A DNA stretch of 64,000 nt from Tanypteryx hageni (Eukaryota > Arthropoda > Insecta > Odonata > Petaluridae). The stretch lies in NCBI GenBank assembly GCA_028673005.1, contig CM054115.1, positions 58,987,407 to 59,051,406 on the forward strand, in the 5' to 3' direction. The translations under genes and the position numbers were made by a program. The notes beneath the pieces are model-generated. The model made no database searches and was not told the DNA's origin. It was given only the letters and a program-made list of their open reading frames with translations. Shown piece by piece: positions 45,061 to 56,830 of the stretch (the stretch's first letter is position 1; each line of letters begins with the position of its first letter).

Positions 45061-45480
45061 ACGGACGAACGGAAAAAAGTCATAAAATTTCAAGATGAAA
45101 CGCGTGTTTCTGACAAATTCTTCCGTGTAACATTTAAGCATTGTAGGAATAAGATATTGTATAGTTTTAGCCGTCGAATAAAGTAAAAACGGAGAAATTT
45201 GGTCCATATTTATGTATTTTAATGAATGAAGGGAAAAAACCTTGCATCTTGAAAAATCGGAACTCCCATATAAACATGGGAAAATATAATTACCTCCTGG
45301 AGTCGAACCTGGGTCACTTATGTAAACCTAAATATTTTTTCGAGGTCTCCTAGTTTTCAGAAACAAAATAGCGTTTAAAGCATTTGTCTATGACAAATCT
45401 TTCAAGAGATAAAACGGACGGAAGGAAAAGCCGACAAACGGATGACCAGACATTGAGTAATTATATATAAAAGATTATAG
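45061..45480. repeat. Repeat end with a minus-strand B-box-like motif
   Basis: GGACGGACGAACGG microsatellite remnant, then (minus strand) CCCAGGTTCGACTCCAGGAG at about 45299-45318, a full B-box match. Nearby CTCCCATATAAACATGGGAAA resembles the hairpin CCCATAAGTTAACATGGG of the long array units at 8.5-13 kb, so this may be a distant relative. No gene. Confidence 0.45.
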
Positions 45481-45639
45481 GTATGGAGAAGGTCATGTGT
45501 TGGCCACATCAGATTTTTTGATTTCAAAGCCTCGGTTGAGAGGTACCGGACCGAGGGTGTTTGTCACAGACCAATTATAACACCTGTAATTGGGAAAACC
45601 TGTGTGTGTTAAAGAAATTATTATAACGAGCGTAATTGC

Positions 45640-46725
45640 TCGTCAAATATGACGAGCATGCGTTGGTTAAGTATTAAATTTAAGGCATTTCCCATTCTTC
45701 CTTCTTTTCTCTCTTCCTCTCTCCCAAACATCGTCTCTCTCATTCTCCCGCCCCCTTCCCCTCCTTCCTTCTCTAGAAAAGTAGACTTCCTAGTATCGAT
45801 CTCGCCCTAATAAAGACCATTATCTATTTTTCTCTTCCTCCTTCTGTCTTCCTCCCTCTCCTTTCTTACTCCCTCTCTCGTCCCATGTCTCTCTCCTTTC
45901 TTCCTCTCTCAAGTATTAAAATATTTAAAGCACGCTTTCCTTATTCCTATAGTATACGAGTTGTTGGTACTTGCACAATACAAGCGCTTAATAAATCATC
46001 ATACACCAAGATCTAAACTCGTTAATAAACCAGCGCGACATCATTTGAACTACACAGAGCGCATTTAAATAAGATAATAGTTTTCATTTTCCCAGAAATT
46101 AAGGCATACATCCGGAATTTCTAAATCCTCTGGTAATCAGTTCGCGTCCAAGTTTTCGAATTTCAAGATTCATGGCTCAGATCGCCCTTTTTAAGCAATA
46201 ACTATAAACATCATTAAGCAAATAGGCTATATATTACACTAAATTTTATGTAAAAACTAGGGAGATGCTAGTTGAAAATCAACGGGAAAGTTCTTTTAAG
46301 AAACTTCATGAATAGATGCGAAGCGAAGCTGTTATCCAAGTCAATGGTACCCAATTACACGAAACCGGCAAAAATACGAACCACTAAGATATATAATATT
46401 ATTACATATGTTTGAAACCATGGTTAAAATTCAGTAAAGTTTACGTATGTACGAACTTACATTCGAAATTATAGTATTTTAGATTAGGATATTTTGTGTG
46501 TTTTGATTATGATATCATCATCCATGCCTTTTTGTACGTATCCGGATAAAAAAAATAATTTAAAAATATCACATCATCATATGTATACGTCGAGGGCTGA
46601 AATCAAATGGATTATAATGCAGTCTAAGCATTAAATCAGTGCTCTTGAAGGTTAGAAAATCAATTCCTATTGAAAGGCATTGGAGTTGTTGCTGTGTTAG
46701 TCAATATTTTTCATTCCTAAAGATC
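45640..46725 (+). repeat. Dispersed repeat region with CT-rich tract
   Basis: A CT-rich tract (45690-45912) is followed by AAAGCACGCTTTCC and, at 46257, GGGAGATGCTAGTTGAAAATC. The same modules occur near 52590-52920. At 45960 GTTGTTGGTACTTGCACAATACAAGC recalls, weakly, the hairpin end of the 5-13 kb array units. Confidence 0.45.
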
Positions 46726-46729
46726 GAAA

Positions 46730-47120
46730 AAAATTTCATAATTTTATGATTAAAATCAAATTTTTAAGCAAATTCAGCGTGAATTTGAATTTTGTCTTCA
46801 ATAAAAATAAACTTTATTCTTTCATCTACAGTGCAGTGCATGTCCCGGCTTTGTATCTTAATTTGGAATAATTTAAATAAACAATTTAATATAGCCCAGC
46901 ACAGTTTTCTATGCTTTTCTTATGGGTGTTAATTGGACTTCTGGGTTAAAAACACCCCTTAAATATAACTTTTTCTGGAATTTCGGATTTTTCCAGATGT
47001 TGTACCCAATGACCTATCTCCCTTCCAAATGTCAGCTCTGTAGCTTTTCTATAAGTACCTTAGGGTTTATATGATATTATATCCTATATATGTAAGAAGC
47101 ATCTATTTATAATGATAAGG
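46730..47120 (+). repeat. Dispersed repeat, copy related to 39270-39690
   Basis: Shares block order with 39270-39690. It ends in TATATGTAAGAAGCATCTATTTATAATGAT, close to the spacer motif TGTAAGGAACGTCTATATATAATGAT of the 5-13 kb array, a possible shared target or relationship. Confidence 0.5.
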
Positions 47121-47214
47121 GTTGAGACGACAACACAATCTCGAGGCTTAACAGTGACACTATCGGCAAGGCAACATATCGTTAAAAAGCTTAAAATTTT
47201 CCAATAAATATGAT

Positions 47215-47249
47215 TCGCTCAAGTTAAACGTTTAGTTTAACTTGAGCGA
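47215..47249. repeat. Perfect hairpin, 15-bp stem, 5-nt loop
   Basis: TCGCTCAAGTTAAAC, loop GTTTA, then the exact complement GTTTAACTTGAGCGA. No T-run follows and no gene is near. Confidence 0.9.
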
Positions 47250-47606
47250 TTTCGAGTCGTAGGCGAAATGTGAGGACAAGAAAAACAAATGTTATTTATT
47301 TTACTTTAAAACTGTCCAGGTCCGAAGATCGTAGGTTAATCATTTCTAATTTTAATTTCTAAAAGAGTAAACGCCTATAAGTCGAAAAATCGAATTTTAC
47401 GTGTTATTTTATGATAAATAGAAATTATCTAATGGAGTTGAACCTCGGTCTTTTTTGAGTAATTTCTTTTCATAAATAACTTTTACTATAAGAATCAAAC
47501 ATTCCTAGCAAATTTTAATTTTCTACATACTCGGAATGTTTGTTAAATTCAGTCGCAAATAGTTCTAAGTCGAGCGTGAGGGACAAACGTAGCTTATTAT
47601 TTAAAT

Positions 47607-47698
47607 AGATAAAATGTTTTAACCTGTCTAACTTTATAGATAATATGTTTTAACCTGTCTAACTTTATAGATAAAATGTTTTAACCTGTCTAACTTTA
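47607..47698. repeat. 31-bp minisatellite, three copies
   Basis: AGATAAAATGTTTTAACCTG and its continuation TCTAACTTTAT start at 47607, 47638 and 47669, nearly identical. Confidence 0.9.
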
Positions 47699-50044
47699 GT
47701 TTATACTTGCAAGAATGACGGTAGCATTCTGCATTGTTTTATATTAAATATTTTCTGATTTACTAGTAGTATACTGGGAAAGTATTATAAGTACGGAGAT
47801 TGTTTAATGTACGTATTTGCATCTTTTTCAAGCTATTTTTATTTTATTTTTAACGACCTGCTGATTCCCTGTTGCCTACGCGCAATGATATCTAAGAGGT
47901 AGTGCAATTAATTGCTGGTCAGTTTCAAAAGTTTAGGAAGAAAGGCGACTTCCATAATTAACTTAGAGATTTATATTGTATTTATTATATTTTCAAACTA
48001 CCAAGTTTAAGCTAAGTCCTGTTTTATTGAGCTGGTTGTTGCATTACTCGGTGTTGTATTTTTACCCGCAAGTTTCGCTTCTTTTTTCTATCACCGCGCA
48101 CATTTACCTGTCACGGATGAAAAATATAACTTCCCATTGCGTCGATCGATCATTTTTTAAAGAATAATAAAGACCTTTAAATATTAAGACTTTCACGCCC
48201 CTACATTGATCTAATACTGCCATCTATCTTCAGGCACTTGCGTTACTCGAAAAATGACCTCTTATATTTCAAACTCTTACCCGGCATAGAGTCTTCATAT
48301 GAGAGAAAGAGAGAGAGAGAGAGAGACAGCGCGCGACGAATCGTAACCTCTCCTTCCTTCTTTCTTCCGCTACTCTCACGTTAGCGGTCCAGAACCACTA
48401 CGTGGGTGTACCAGTGCGCTCTCTCGAGGCTTGTTAATCAATGGACAAATCGATCAATCAGCCAAAAACTTTCCGACTGGTTCCTCGAGAGCACCTTATT
48501 GACCCTCAACCTTCCCTACCACCTCTCACCATTCCCTCCTCGAAGCTCCCATGTCTAAAACGGAAGACCTGGGCATCCCGTATACACCCCTTCCCCACCT
48601 CCGCGCCCTCTTAATACGTAGCTTCCTTCTCATCATTCCTCCGCTCACTTCGACACCGACCGACCGTTCTATAGTCTTCCAAACGGAATCTCATCCGAGT
48701 GGAATCCCGTCGAAGCGTTATCCTTCGCCTCGGTTGTTCCTCTTATGTTTTTGACTGTCCGCATTCCGATTCATCACTGCGAGGTTAACCCTTAAAAATA
48801 TTATCGCCCACGCTCGCATATTTCTGAATACCACGAAAAGATACCAAATGGTACTTTCCTTGAACGGAACAGAGGCAGTGCTCGAGGTTATTTCAAGACA
48901 GTTTGTCGAAATGTGCTAATTTATATAATTAAAGATTATTTTTAGACAGTTTGTCGTATGTTGTTAATTTACATTTTTTCAAGCGGGACGAATGATTTTT
49001 TTTGTATGTAAGTAATTCCAAACGAAACGCGTCCCTAACTTTTATGCAAATCGAATTTAACTTTCGAACTGACGGAGGGTTCATATTGTTGGGAATAATG
49101 TGGTAGTCAGTATATTTTCAAATTGTCCTTTTTAATATAATATCCGGAAGTTAATTAAAAACGAACTGAAATGAGAAAATCATTGATAAAATGTAATTTC
49201 TTCATGTTATCATTTATGTCGCTTATAGTAATTTGTGGATTTTTATGCATGCATCATTAAAACAAATTAAAATCATTTAAAGGTGTGTTAATCTGAGTAA
49301 GCAAAGTGTAATGTATTATTTGGTATTAAATCTTCATAAGCAAAAAAAAACCTCGTCTATCTTTAAAAAGGACGTGGTAATAATTGTTACTGCGTTTCGT
49401 ACATCACAAAAATTATTTACGATAATAAATTCATCACTATTTTAAAAAATATCTTATTAAATATTCCGACCATTAAGTTTCTTTACCACATTTCCCAAAA
49501 TTTAAGGATGAGACAATGATAACGAACATTTAGGCCAATTAAAAAGTAGGTCAATACTTTTTCATTTAAATTCGTATTACCTACTCAAGTGATTACGTAC
49601 ATCTTTTCGCCGAGAAAGTATCAGACGTTCGTCTTTAAAATATTTTTATTGAATTTATTAAAGAGAAACATTATTGAAACTGGAATCCAGCGAGATTAAA
49701 ATTCCAGTTTGATTTTAATGTATTAAGCGGGACTGCGTTCTCTTGTTTCAGTTGATTGTTACAACCCGATTTGTTCGCCTCGAAATGGAATGAAAGTAAT
49801 ATCGCTAAATTTCGGATTCTACCGTAGGGGAAAGTTTTTTTTAAACACAGCACATTCGAACGTGGTGAAATTGGAAATAAATGTTCAATATATTTTGAAT
49901 TTAGAAGCATTTAAGTTGTTCGACCGTTTTTACGGTCAAATTGCCCCAAACTCCAAGGATTGAAGGTTCTCGGTGTTTCCGGCGTTCATATTAGCCTACA
50001 GATGGTTCGACTCGAGGAATAGGCAGAGAACGAAAGTCATCGAC
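47699..50044. other. Gene-free DNA with a GA microsatellite
   Basis: A GA run lies at 48301-48327. 48420-48760 is less AT-rich with CT-rich parts and one 67-codon frame (48551-48754) without recognised similarity. The rest is AT-rich and featureless to me. Confidence 0.5.
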
Positions 50045-50290
50045 ACGGAATGCGTCACACGCGTGCCTTTTCACTGCACGCGCTGGGTCGTACGCCCACG
50101 CGCACGGCCGTCGCGTACTCTCTCTCGTTCTCTATAAGCGCAGTATCCTTCGACCGCTTCTCTCTCCCAGACTCATTCTGTCTCTCACACCCCGTCTCCC
50201 ATTCCCTAACGCTACTCGACGCCCACTCAACTTTCTTTCCTCCCGATCGTTTTAACCCGTGGAAAGGGAACACGGACGCATGGACCGCGG
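50045..50290. other. CpG-richer patch upstream of a polypurine tract
   Basis: Contains GTGCCTTTTCACTGCACGCG, many CpG and CTCTCT runs. It resembles the patch at 16.97-17.29 kb, which also precedes a polypurine tract. Possible regulatory DNA; no motif decides it. Confidence 0.25.
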
Positions 50291-51280
50291 TCGAGAGGAG
50301 AGAACGGGGCGGAGAGGAAGAGAGGGTAGTGGAAAAGGAAGGCTAGGGGGGAGGAAGTGATAGGGGCTAGAGGAGAGGGAGAGGAGGGATAGTGAGGCAA
50401 GGGAGGAAGAGAGAGGTGAAGGAATCTGAGTGGGAGGAAGAGAGAGGTGAAGGAATGGGAGTGGGAGGAAGAGAGAGGATAGAGTGAGAAGATAAAATGA
50501 GAGGATAGAGGGAGAGGAATGGAGAGTGTGAGAAATAGTGATAGAGAGGAAGAGTGCAATAGAGGAGATATGGGGAGAGGATAGGAATGGAATTGAGGTG
50601 GGAGGGAAGAATTGAGAGGGAGGGAGACAAAGAGGGGGGAGAGAAATAGGAGATATTATAAGGGGAGAGGTAGAGGAATGAGGAGAGGGAGAAGATTGGA
50701 GAGAGGGAGAGATAGGAATGGAGGAAGAGAAATGGAGAGAGGAATAGAGAGAGGAGAATGAAAGGTGAAGTGAGGGGTGGAATAGAGGTGAGAGACGGAA
50801 TAGGAGATATAGTTATGGAGAGGAATGGAGAGAGATTGAGGGAAAGGGATGCAGGTAGAGAGATGGAGGGAAAGAGGGACGGAGGGAGAGAGGAAGGGAG
50901 AAAGACTTATGGAGAAAGGAATAAAGTGAGGGAGAGAAATAGAGGATAGAAGATATAGAGAGGGAGAGAAATGGAGGGAGAAGAATAGAGGATGGATGCA
51001 AAGAAAGGAATAGAGGAAAAATGGAGGGAGAGGAGGAAGAGGAGGAGGGATGAGACGGAGATGGAAGGGAGATTTACAGAGGGATGGGATTGAGGAAGAG
51101 GATGGAGGGAGAATAAAGGAGAAGAGAGAGAAGTGAAAAGTAGAGAAATAATGGATTATAGAGAGAAGAGAGGGAGGGGAGAGAGATGGAAGATAGGAGA
51201 GAGGGGGAGGAGGAAAGATGGTGAGGGAGGATGAAGGTTAGGGGAGGAGACGGAAAGCAGAGAGTGCTTCTTTGGAGGAG
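50291..51280. repeat. Polypurine (GA/GGA-rich) tract, ~1 kb
   Basis: The plus strand is almost all A and G with scattered T. It is made of imperfect units such as GGAGGAAGAGAGAGGTGAAG (twice near 50404 and 50433). Ser/Leu/Pro-rich frames on the minus strand are artefacts. Such tracts can form intramolecular triplexes. Confidence 0.9.
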
Positions 51281-52560
51281 GGCTAAGGTGGCGGTGACGG
51301 AGTGGGGGGATGAGTGGCGAAAGAGTGGTGAGGGAGGAGTGTGAAGGACGGGAGAGACGGGAAGGCGTGGCGAAGATTTTCGAAAGAGGGAGGGCAGATG
51401 TCCGCGTTGCTCTTGCCTCTTTGGCGGCGATCTCGCTGCAGAAATGGGTCCTGAGTTTGAGAGGTCTCTTTTTTATTGCAAGGGTTCTTCCACTCGTCAG
51501 GGCGACGTACCGCATTAAGCGGTCGCAGTTGATTTTTTTCTCTAATTTCCTGATTCGTACGTTTTGAGTGGATTGTTGAAATTTTGTGACCAATCATGTC
51601 TTTATTAATCCTAAGAATTTTACATTTCTCGCTTTGTATATTTTGAATTATAATGCGACCTTTTACTCTTATGGCAGTTCATACAACCCTATGTGCACAC
51701 CGATTTAGATTTTATTGACCTCTACGTACGTATTTTAATCATTATCTTTTCATTTGCATCAGCCAACGTTGTTTTAAGTCTGTATGGTCGAAAAAATTTG
51801 GAATATGGTAACGCTGTACATTCTTCATAATTTAATGGAAAATTTTAGTGCAATCGTCTTATGCTATCTTGGTTCACTCGTTTAGTGCTTTCCATGCTGT
51901 GAGATAATTATTAATTAAAGATTATTCACTTTATCACTTAAACCATTCATGGGATAAAAATAGCTAAATATGGAGTTTTCATATGATTTTATCTTTTTTT
52001 ACGGAGGAAAGAAAAAGAGATATACTTCTCAAAAGAACATGCATAGATGAATTTTAACGAGTTGAGGAAAATCTGTCGAAGTATATTTAATATTAGTAAC
52101 TGGACCTGATAATTTAATGCTCCTTCGACCTTTTCCAATGTTGTAGAAATTTACTTGAGATGAAAAGACTGCTGCCTTCATAGCTACGAAGTTGAATCAT
52201 ATTCTTTAAAGCCGGTAAGGTAAAAACATGACAGTGGAGTTCTTTTCTTTGGAATACTAAAAAAGTTTTGTGGTGAAAAGTTCATTCATTGCATTGAATA
52301 GCAGGAACATGTAAAGCGAAATTACTTCAAGTTTCCCCGTGCTTGCAACTGTCAAAATTTCTTTTTGAAATGTTTCCAATAAATTTATTTTGCAAATTTT
52401 GGAGTAGTTGCATATTTTTCATTGATTCAACTTGGCGGTATTTTGGCTCGGTGAATTAGATAGCAAATCTTTACTAAGTAATTTTATTTTACTATTTTTA
52501 TTGGCAAATATGGCCAAAAGAATTCGGTAACAAAGAATGACTATGCATAAAACCGGTTTT
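51281..52560. other. Mixed, then AT-rich DNA, no gene recognised
   Basis: 51281-51560 has higher GC and two overlapping frames on opposite strands; neither shows a domain. Beyond, AT-rich with nothing recognised. Confidence 0.4.
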
Positions 52561-53215
52561 ATTGCTCATATTATATTTATAATCAATGCTAGGGAGATGC
52601 CCATTGAAATTCAACGGGAAAGTTTTTTATGAAATAAAAAATAAACTAAAATATACCTTGACTTTCTTTGGATGGCAGGAAAACAAACTATAGTTATTTT
52701 AGTCGTTCGTTGATTCAAGTATCGAATTCCTACAATGATTCTAATTGTAAGTAATTTTAATATGCGAATGATTAATGTTCTACTTTTAAATGTATTTCTT
52801 CTCGTAAATAACGCAACAAATTTTGCTATGCTATGCTATTGGTTGCTATGAAAATAATTTTCCTCTTCCTCTTCACTCTCTCTCTCTATCGTATTAAAGG
52901 CTTTCAAAGCACGCTTTCACCCATAAGGATTGAAATAACATTAAGATTTCGAGGTTTAACAATGTAATTAGTTGGCAAAGCAACATCCCGTTAAAACGGC
53001 AGGTTATTTTGTTTACTAATAATCTGAATATAACATTCATGCACACAAAATACACATAAAACGTCAAGGAAACAGTAAACTGTTATAAGTCTAAGTTATA
53101 AGGCTAATTTCCCTCATTCTACGATAAGTTCACCGTGATCGAATTGTCTAATTCTATGTCTCGGAAACGGGTTCGAACCCTACTAAGTTAAGGTTTTTTC
53201 TTGTGGCAGCTTTGG
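52560..53215 (+). repeat. Dispersed repeat fragments shared with 45640-47200
   Basis: GGGAGATGCCCATTGAAATTCAACGGGAAAG (52590), a CT-rich run (52860-52890), AAAGCACGCTTTC (52908) and GATTTCGAGGTTTAACA (52945) have counterparts at 46257, 45690, 45928 and 47142. A full B box (CGGGTTCGAACCC) lies at about 53167-53179, with no intact tRNA fold. Confidence 0.45.
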
Positions 53216-54405
53216 TTAAAATTGAAAAAGGCTTCTGACAGACAAACGAAAAATTATGATAGATAAATATACCATTTTATTGATTCCATTTAATCATCGT
53301 CCTTGGGATTTATCTGCATCATTGTTTATGGATTCGTGAGGTAACTAACAATAAGTAGTTATTTCAATGTAAATTATCTTTTATCCGTACTAGGTAGCGC
53401 TAGGTGCTTGTAATTGAATATATTAAAACATAATGTAATTGGGAAACATGTTTGTGTAAATATATCGTTGGTAGCTCACAATAACTTTGGCTCAGATTAT
53501 TAGATGTAAACAACAACAACACCCTATGTTGTAATCCCCTCTAATTGTTTGGCTAAAGGAGTACTTTACATCTAATGCTTGTGTAAAATAAATCATTATT
53601 ATTTTCTAATGCGTCAAAACATTTTATTAGCTTTGAAATGTTATTTTAGTTGATTGATTATGCTTATAGTAAAAGAAATTCCGAGGGATGGCTGAGTCAT
53701 TATTTGTAGCTTTTTATGAATTTTAGCCAAATTAATTAAATAGCTATTCGAAACAAGATCGATAGAGTACCGTTGAGAGTCTACGCATGCTGCACCTAAA
53801 CCAAAAAATAAACCTTATTAATAAATAAAAATGAACTCAGAAAAATTATCCTCTCGTGTGTTTTTGGCAAAGTCAGTAATTCACACTTGCTTAGAAATTA
53901 TGAATTACCGTGATTTTTGACGCAGAAATTCTTAGACGCGAGATTCGTTCGATAAATGCATCACGCCGCCTCCGTTCAGGACACATCTCAAATTCGGTAA
54001 ACACATAAATTAAAAATGATCGCGACTTTTACCCGATAATTTTCATCTATTTAACCTTCTTTATTTGCGAAAATATTTCCATTGAAGGAGGCAGCTTTCT
54101 TGATGATTTTTATCCCCGTTGTGTCAGTGTTTGCCTCGGACTGTAGGCACTTTGGGATAGAGCTCTCAATATTTGACAACGGCTGATGTTTTAACATAAA
54201 CTCCCCACCCACTCTCTTTTTTGTCGTTAACATTGAATCAGAGAGGGCGTAACATGGAAACTCCTTAAGCGAGCGTCGTCCCTCATCGTGACTCATCGAC
54301 ACCTACGCATCCCTCGGGGAAGAAGATTCGTCCTCCTGGTCCACCTGTGTCATTGGTTTGACGAGAGGGAGAGGAAATTTACTTGGGCCAATCATCTCCA
54401 ATACC
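53216..54405. other. AT-rich DNA, no gene recognised
   Basis: Nothing beyond short frames. 54051-54302 minus is an 83-codon frame without recognised similarity. Confidence 0.45.
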
Positions 54406-54409
54406 ATTA

Positions 54410-55115
54410 TATGAGTGCAAGACATGGACAATGAGAACAGATTAGAGGAGTTTTAGATGTGGGTATGGCTCAGACTAGAGAAAAACAATTGAGGAAGTTT
54501 TGAATGCATTAGAGCAGGGGTCGGCAACCTACGACCCGCGGGCCACGTGCGGCCCTCGAGAACGCTTTATGCGGCCCGCAAAGCTGTAATGAAAAAGTGA
54601 TCAGGAAAATTTCTCATGGGCAATTTTATATTTTTTGAGTAAAATTATGTTCTCAAAGCCTTTTATGGTGATGTTTTAGCGCTAGTAAATTACGTAGACT
54701 TGATTTCGTTCATATGAAATCACAGAATCTCTAGAAAACCTGATTTATTCGCTCATCCGGCCCGCCGAGGCTTTCTTGACTCCCAATGCGGCCCTCCGAA
54801 ACATTCACAACTGCAAATGTGGCCCGCCATGCAGAAAAGGTTGCCAACCCCTTCTCTAGAGGAAGAGAGGAGAGTTATAAAAAAAGACAAAAGAAACGGG
54901 TGGGTCAAATATTGAATGGAAATTACTACTATTGAAAGAAGTCATCGAAGGAAGAATGTTAGGAAAGAGGCAAAGAGGTAGGGAGAGAAAAGGTGTATTA
55001 GTTGCCTTAAAAAAAGAATTGGGTATGAGAAATTGAAGAGGAAGACTTTGAATAACACAGAGTTGGGTTTGCCTAAAACCTACCGGAAGGTAGATTTACA
55101 ATGAATGAATCTGAA
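54410..55115 (+). pseudogene. 3' remnant of an RTE-like LINE, split by a hAT MITE
   Basis: Left of the MITE the sequence reads, with one frame change and stops, as the C-terminal tail of a LINE ORF (MWVWLRLEK near 54455). Right of it comes LLKEVIEGRMLGKRQRGRER near 54938. Removing the MITE and one target copy joins AATGCATTAGAG to GAAGAGAGGAG in the ORF direction, as expected for this conserved stretch. Same type of LINE as 13854-15415. Confidence 0.7.
54515..54853. mobile_element. hAT-type MITE (CAGGGGTCGGCAACC ends)
   Basis: Left end CAGGGGTCGGCAACC at 54515; right end GGTTGCCAACCCCTT at 54839-54853. Flanks CATTAGAG (54507-54514) and CTCTAGAG (54854-54861) share 6 of 8 bases. Interior is rich in GCGGCCC motifs on both sides. 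No transposase. Inserted into the LINE remnant. Confidence 0.9.
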
Positions 55116-55841
55116 ACAAGGATTGATGCACGAAGAAGCGTGGAGTAGTTAGGCGCGTTTCGGGAATCGTAATTTTTTTGTTTTCGTTTCTAGTATAAAG
55201 CGAAACGATTGTAATTCGGTACTACATCGCTGTATTTAAATATTTTTTCTAAATACGGTACTTGATGATATACTACCAAAAAAATTACGGAGTTGAAATT
55301 TCAGATTTATTTTCGGTAATGTGCCAGCCTGATTGAGCCATTGGGCTAGCGTATGGCACTTTTACCCATATAGATGGAAAGTAGCAATCTTTATCTTTGT
55401 GATATGATCCAGAAATACTACTTCCGTCTTTTATTTCTATATAAGCCTCAAATAAGCCAGAATAAAATGGATTCTTCCGTATGATACAACTGAAAAGTTT
55501 TCATCGCGATTTTCTGTAAACTAGGAATCCAATGAAAAATACACACACAACAAGAAATGGCTATTTTGTATGGTTTCGCGAATGAACATTTTACGAGCTA
55601 AAAAATTTCAGTAAAGTGGCAGTCCTGATTGGGCGATGTCATTTTCGTCTTTTTCTTTAATAAAAATCTAAATACCATATTTATTCGAAACCGACCGCCT
55701 GTTATATGTGTACTAACAGACAAACGAAAAAAACAAAGACAGTGGGCGACTTTTACTTTTAAAAGTAAACTAGTTCCTTGAATTAAGAAAAACTATTAAT
55801 TACTTCCACTTGAGTAAACGCTACTTTGTAGAATGATTCCG

Positions 55842-55972
55842 TAATAGTAGTAATAATAAAATTTGTAGTTTCCGCAGAAAAAGATTCTTTATAGGGCTGC
55901 TGCAAAAGGCAAAACGGTCGATTAAAATATCTTTTCCTGTGGACACTACAAATTTTATTATTACTATTATTA
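55842..55972. repeat. 131-bp foldback with 28-bp arms
   Basis: TAATAGTAGTAATAATAAAA followed by TTTGTAGT (55842-55869) pairs with 55945-55972 at 27 of 28 bases, enclosing about 75 bp. It could be a tiny MITE. No clear target duplication. Confidence 0.8.
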
Positions 55973-56379
55973 ATTGTGTATTTTAAAATATCCCTTTCTC
56001 CCCATAATAACCTCTGTTCACTCTGTAATGTAACTATATTTTCCCTTTTCATCTTCCAACTAGTCACTTTTATTTTATAGCTTCTTTTCTCTCTTAGTCT
56101 ATTTGCACATTTTATGAAATTTGGAAATGTGTCCGACAAAAATTAAACAATCTTACGATTCATCAGGTATTAAAAGGTGGTATTATTTATTTAAAAAAAC
56201 AGACAGGAAGTTCATTATGCGGATTTTGCGTAAAAAAAATTCGAATCGCGCGTAAATGAAATGTTACATCACTAACAATTTTCGCTGCCATATCTGGTAG
56301 GAAATTAAAAGTATCTAAGTGCTTCATAAGGTAAAAACATCATAAATGGTGCAGACTGTCCAAACATTACGCACTTGAC

Positions 56380-56830
56380 CACAAATAGCCGTCGGTCACA
56401 CGATGACCGGACGGGACTCTTTGCACAGCGCGATGCGTTTTGTCACGCCTTAGTAACGAAAGGGTAAGCGGAAGTCGTACTTAAGGAGGCTGTGCAATGT
56501 TTTCCGTCGAAATACCGTCAATTGACATTACGCGTCTTCTTGTTGCGCGGTCCGCTTTTTCGCTCTCCAGACGGCTAGTAATTTCATCACACCCTCCGAG
56601 ATGCGAACCTCGCCCTTATGGAACATCCGGTCTTTTATTCGCGCGGCAACCTCAAGCTGTTGGGTGACAACGAATTGAACATCGGTAAAACCTGTCTATC
56701 CATGTCGTTTGAGCAAGATGTTGATTAGGGTAGAGTGGCGCTGGTAGGCTCGTAAAACCTGTTCAATAGCGTGTCGGCGAAGTCGTTCGGTTTCAGTACC
56801 CCTCTCCGAGTTTTAATACGCAAATTTTTA
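56380..56830. other. Less AT-rich, CpG-containing island of unknown origin
   Basis: Composition differs sharply from both flanks (for example GACCGGACGGGACTCTTTGC, CGCGCGGCAACC) but no ORF above 60 codons, tRNA or rRNA signature is seen. Could be an old transposon, a regulatory island or imported DNA; I cannot choose. Confidence 0.3.

Noticed and set aside
53100..53200. tRNA gene around the B box CGGGTTCGAACCC
   Set aside because: No acceptor stem, D arm or anticodon arm can be folded with it; treated as a SINE-like remnant.
56512..56535. CCGTCAATTGAC as a piece of bacterial 16S rRNA gene
   Set aside because: The match is about a dozen bases and the flanks are not rRNA-like.
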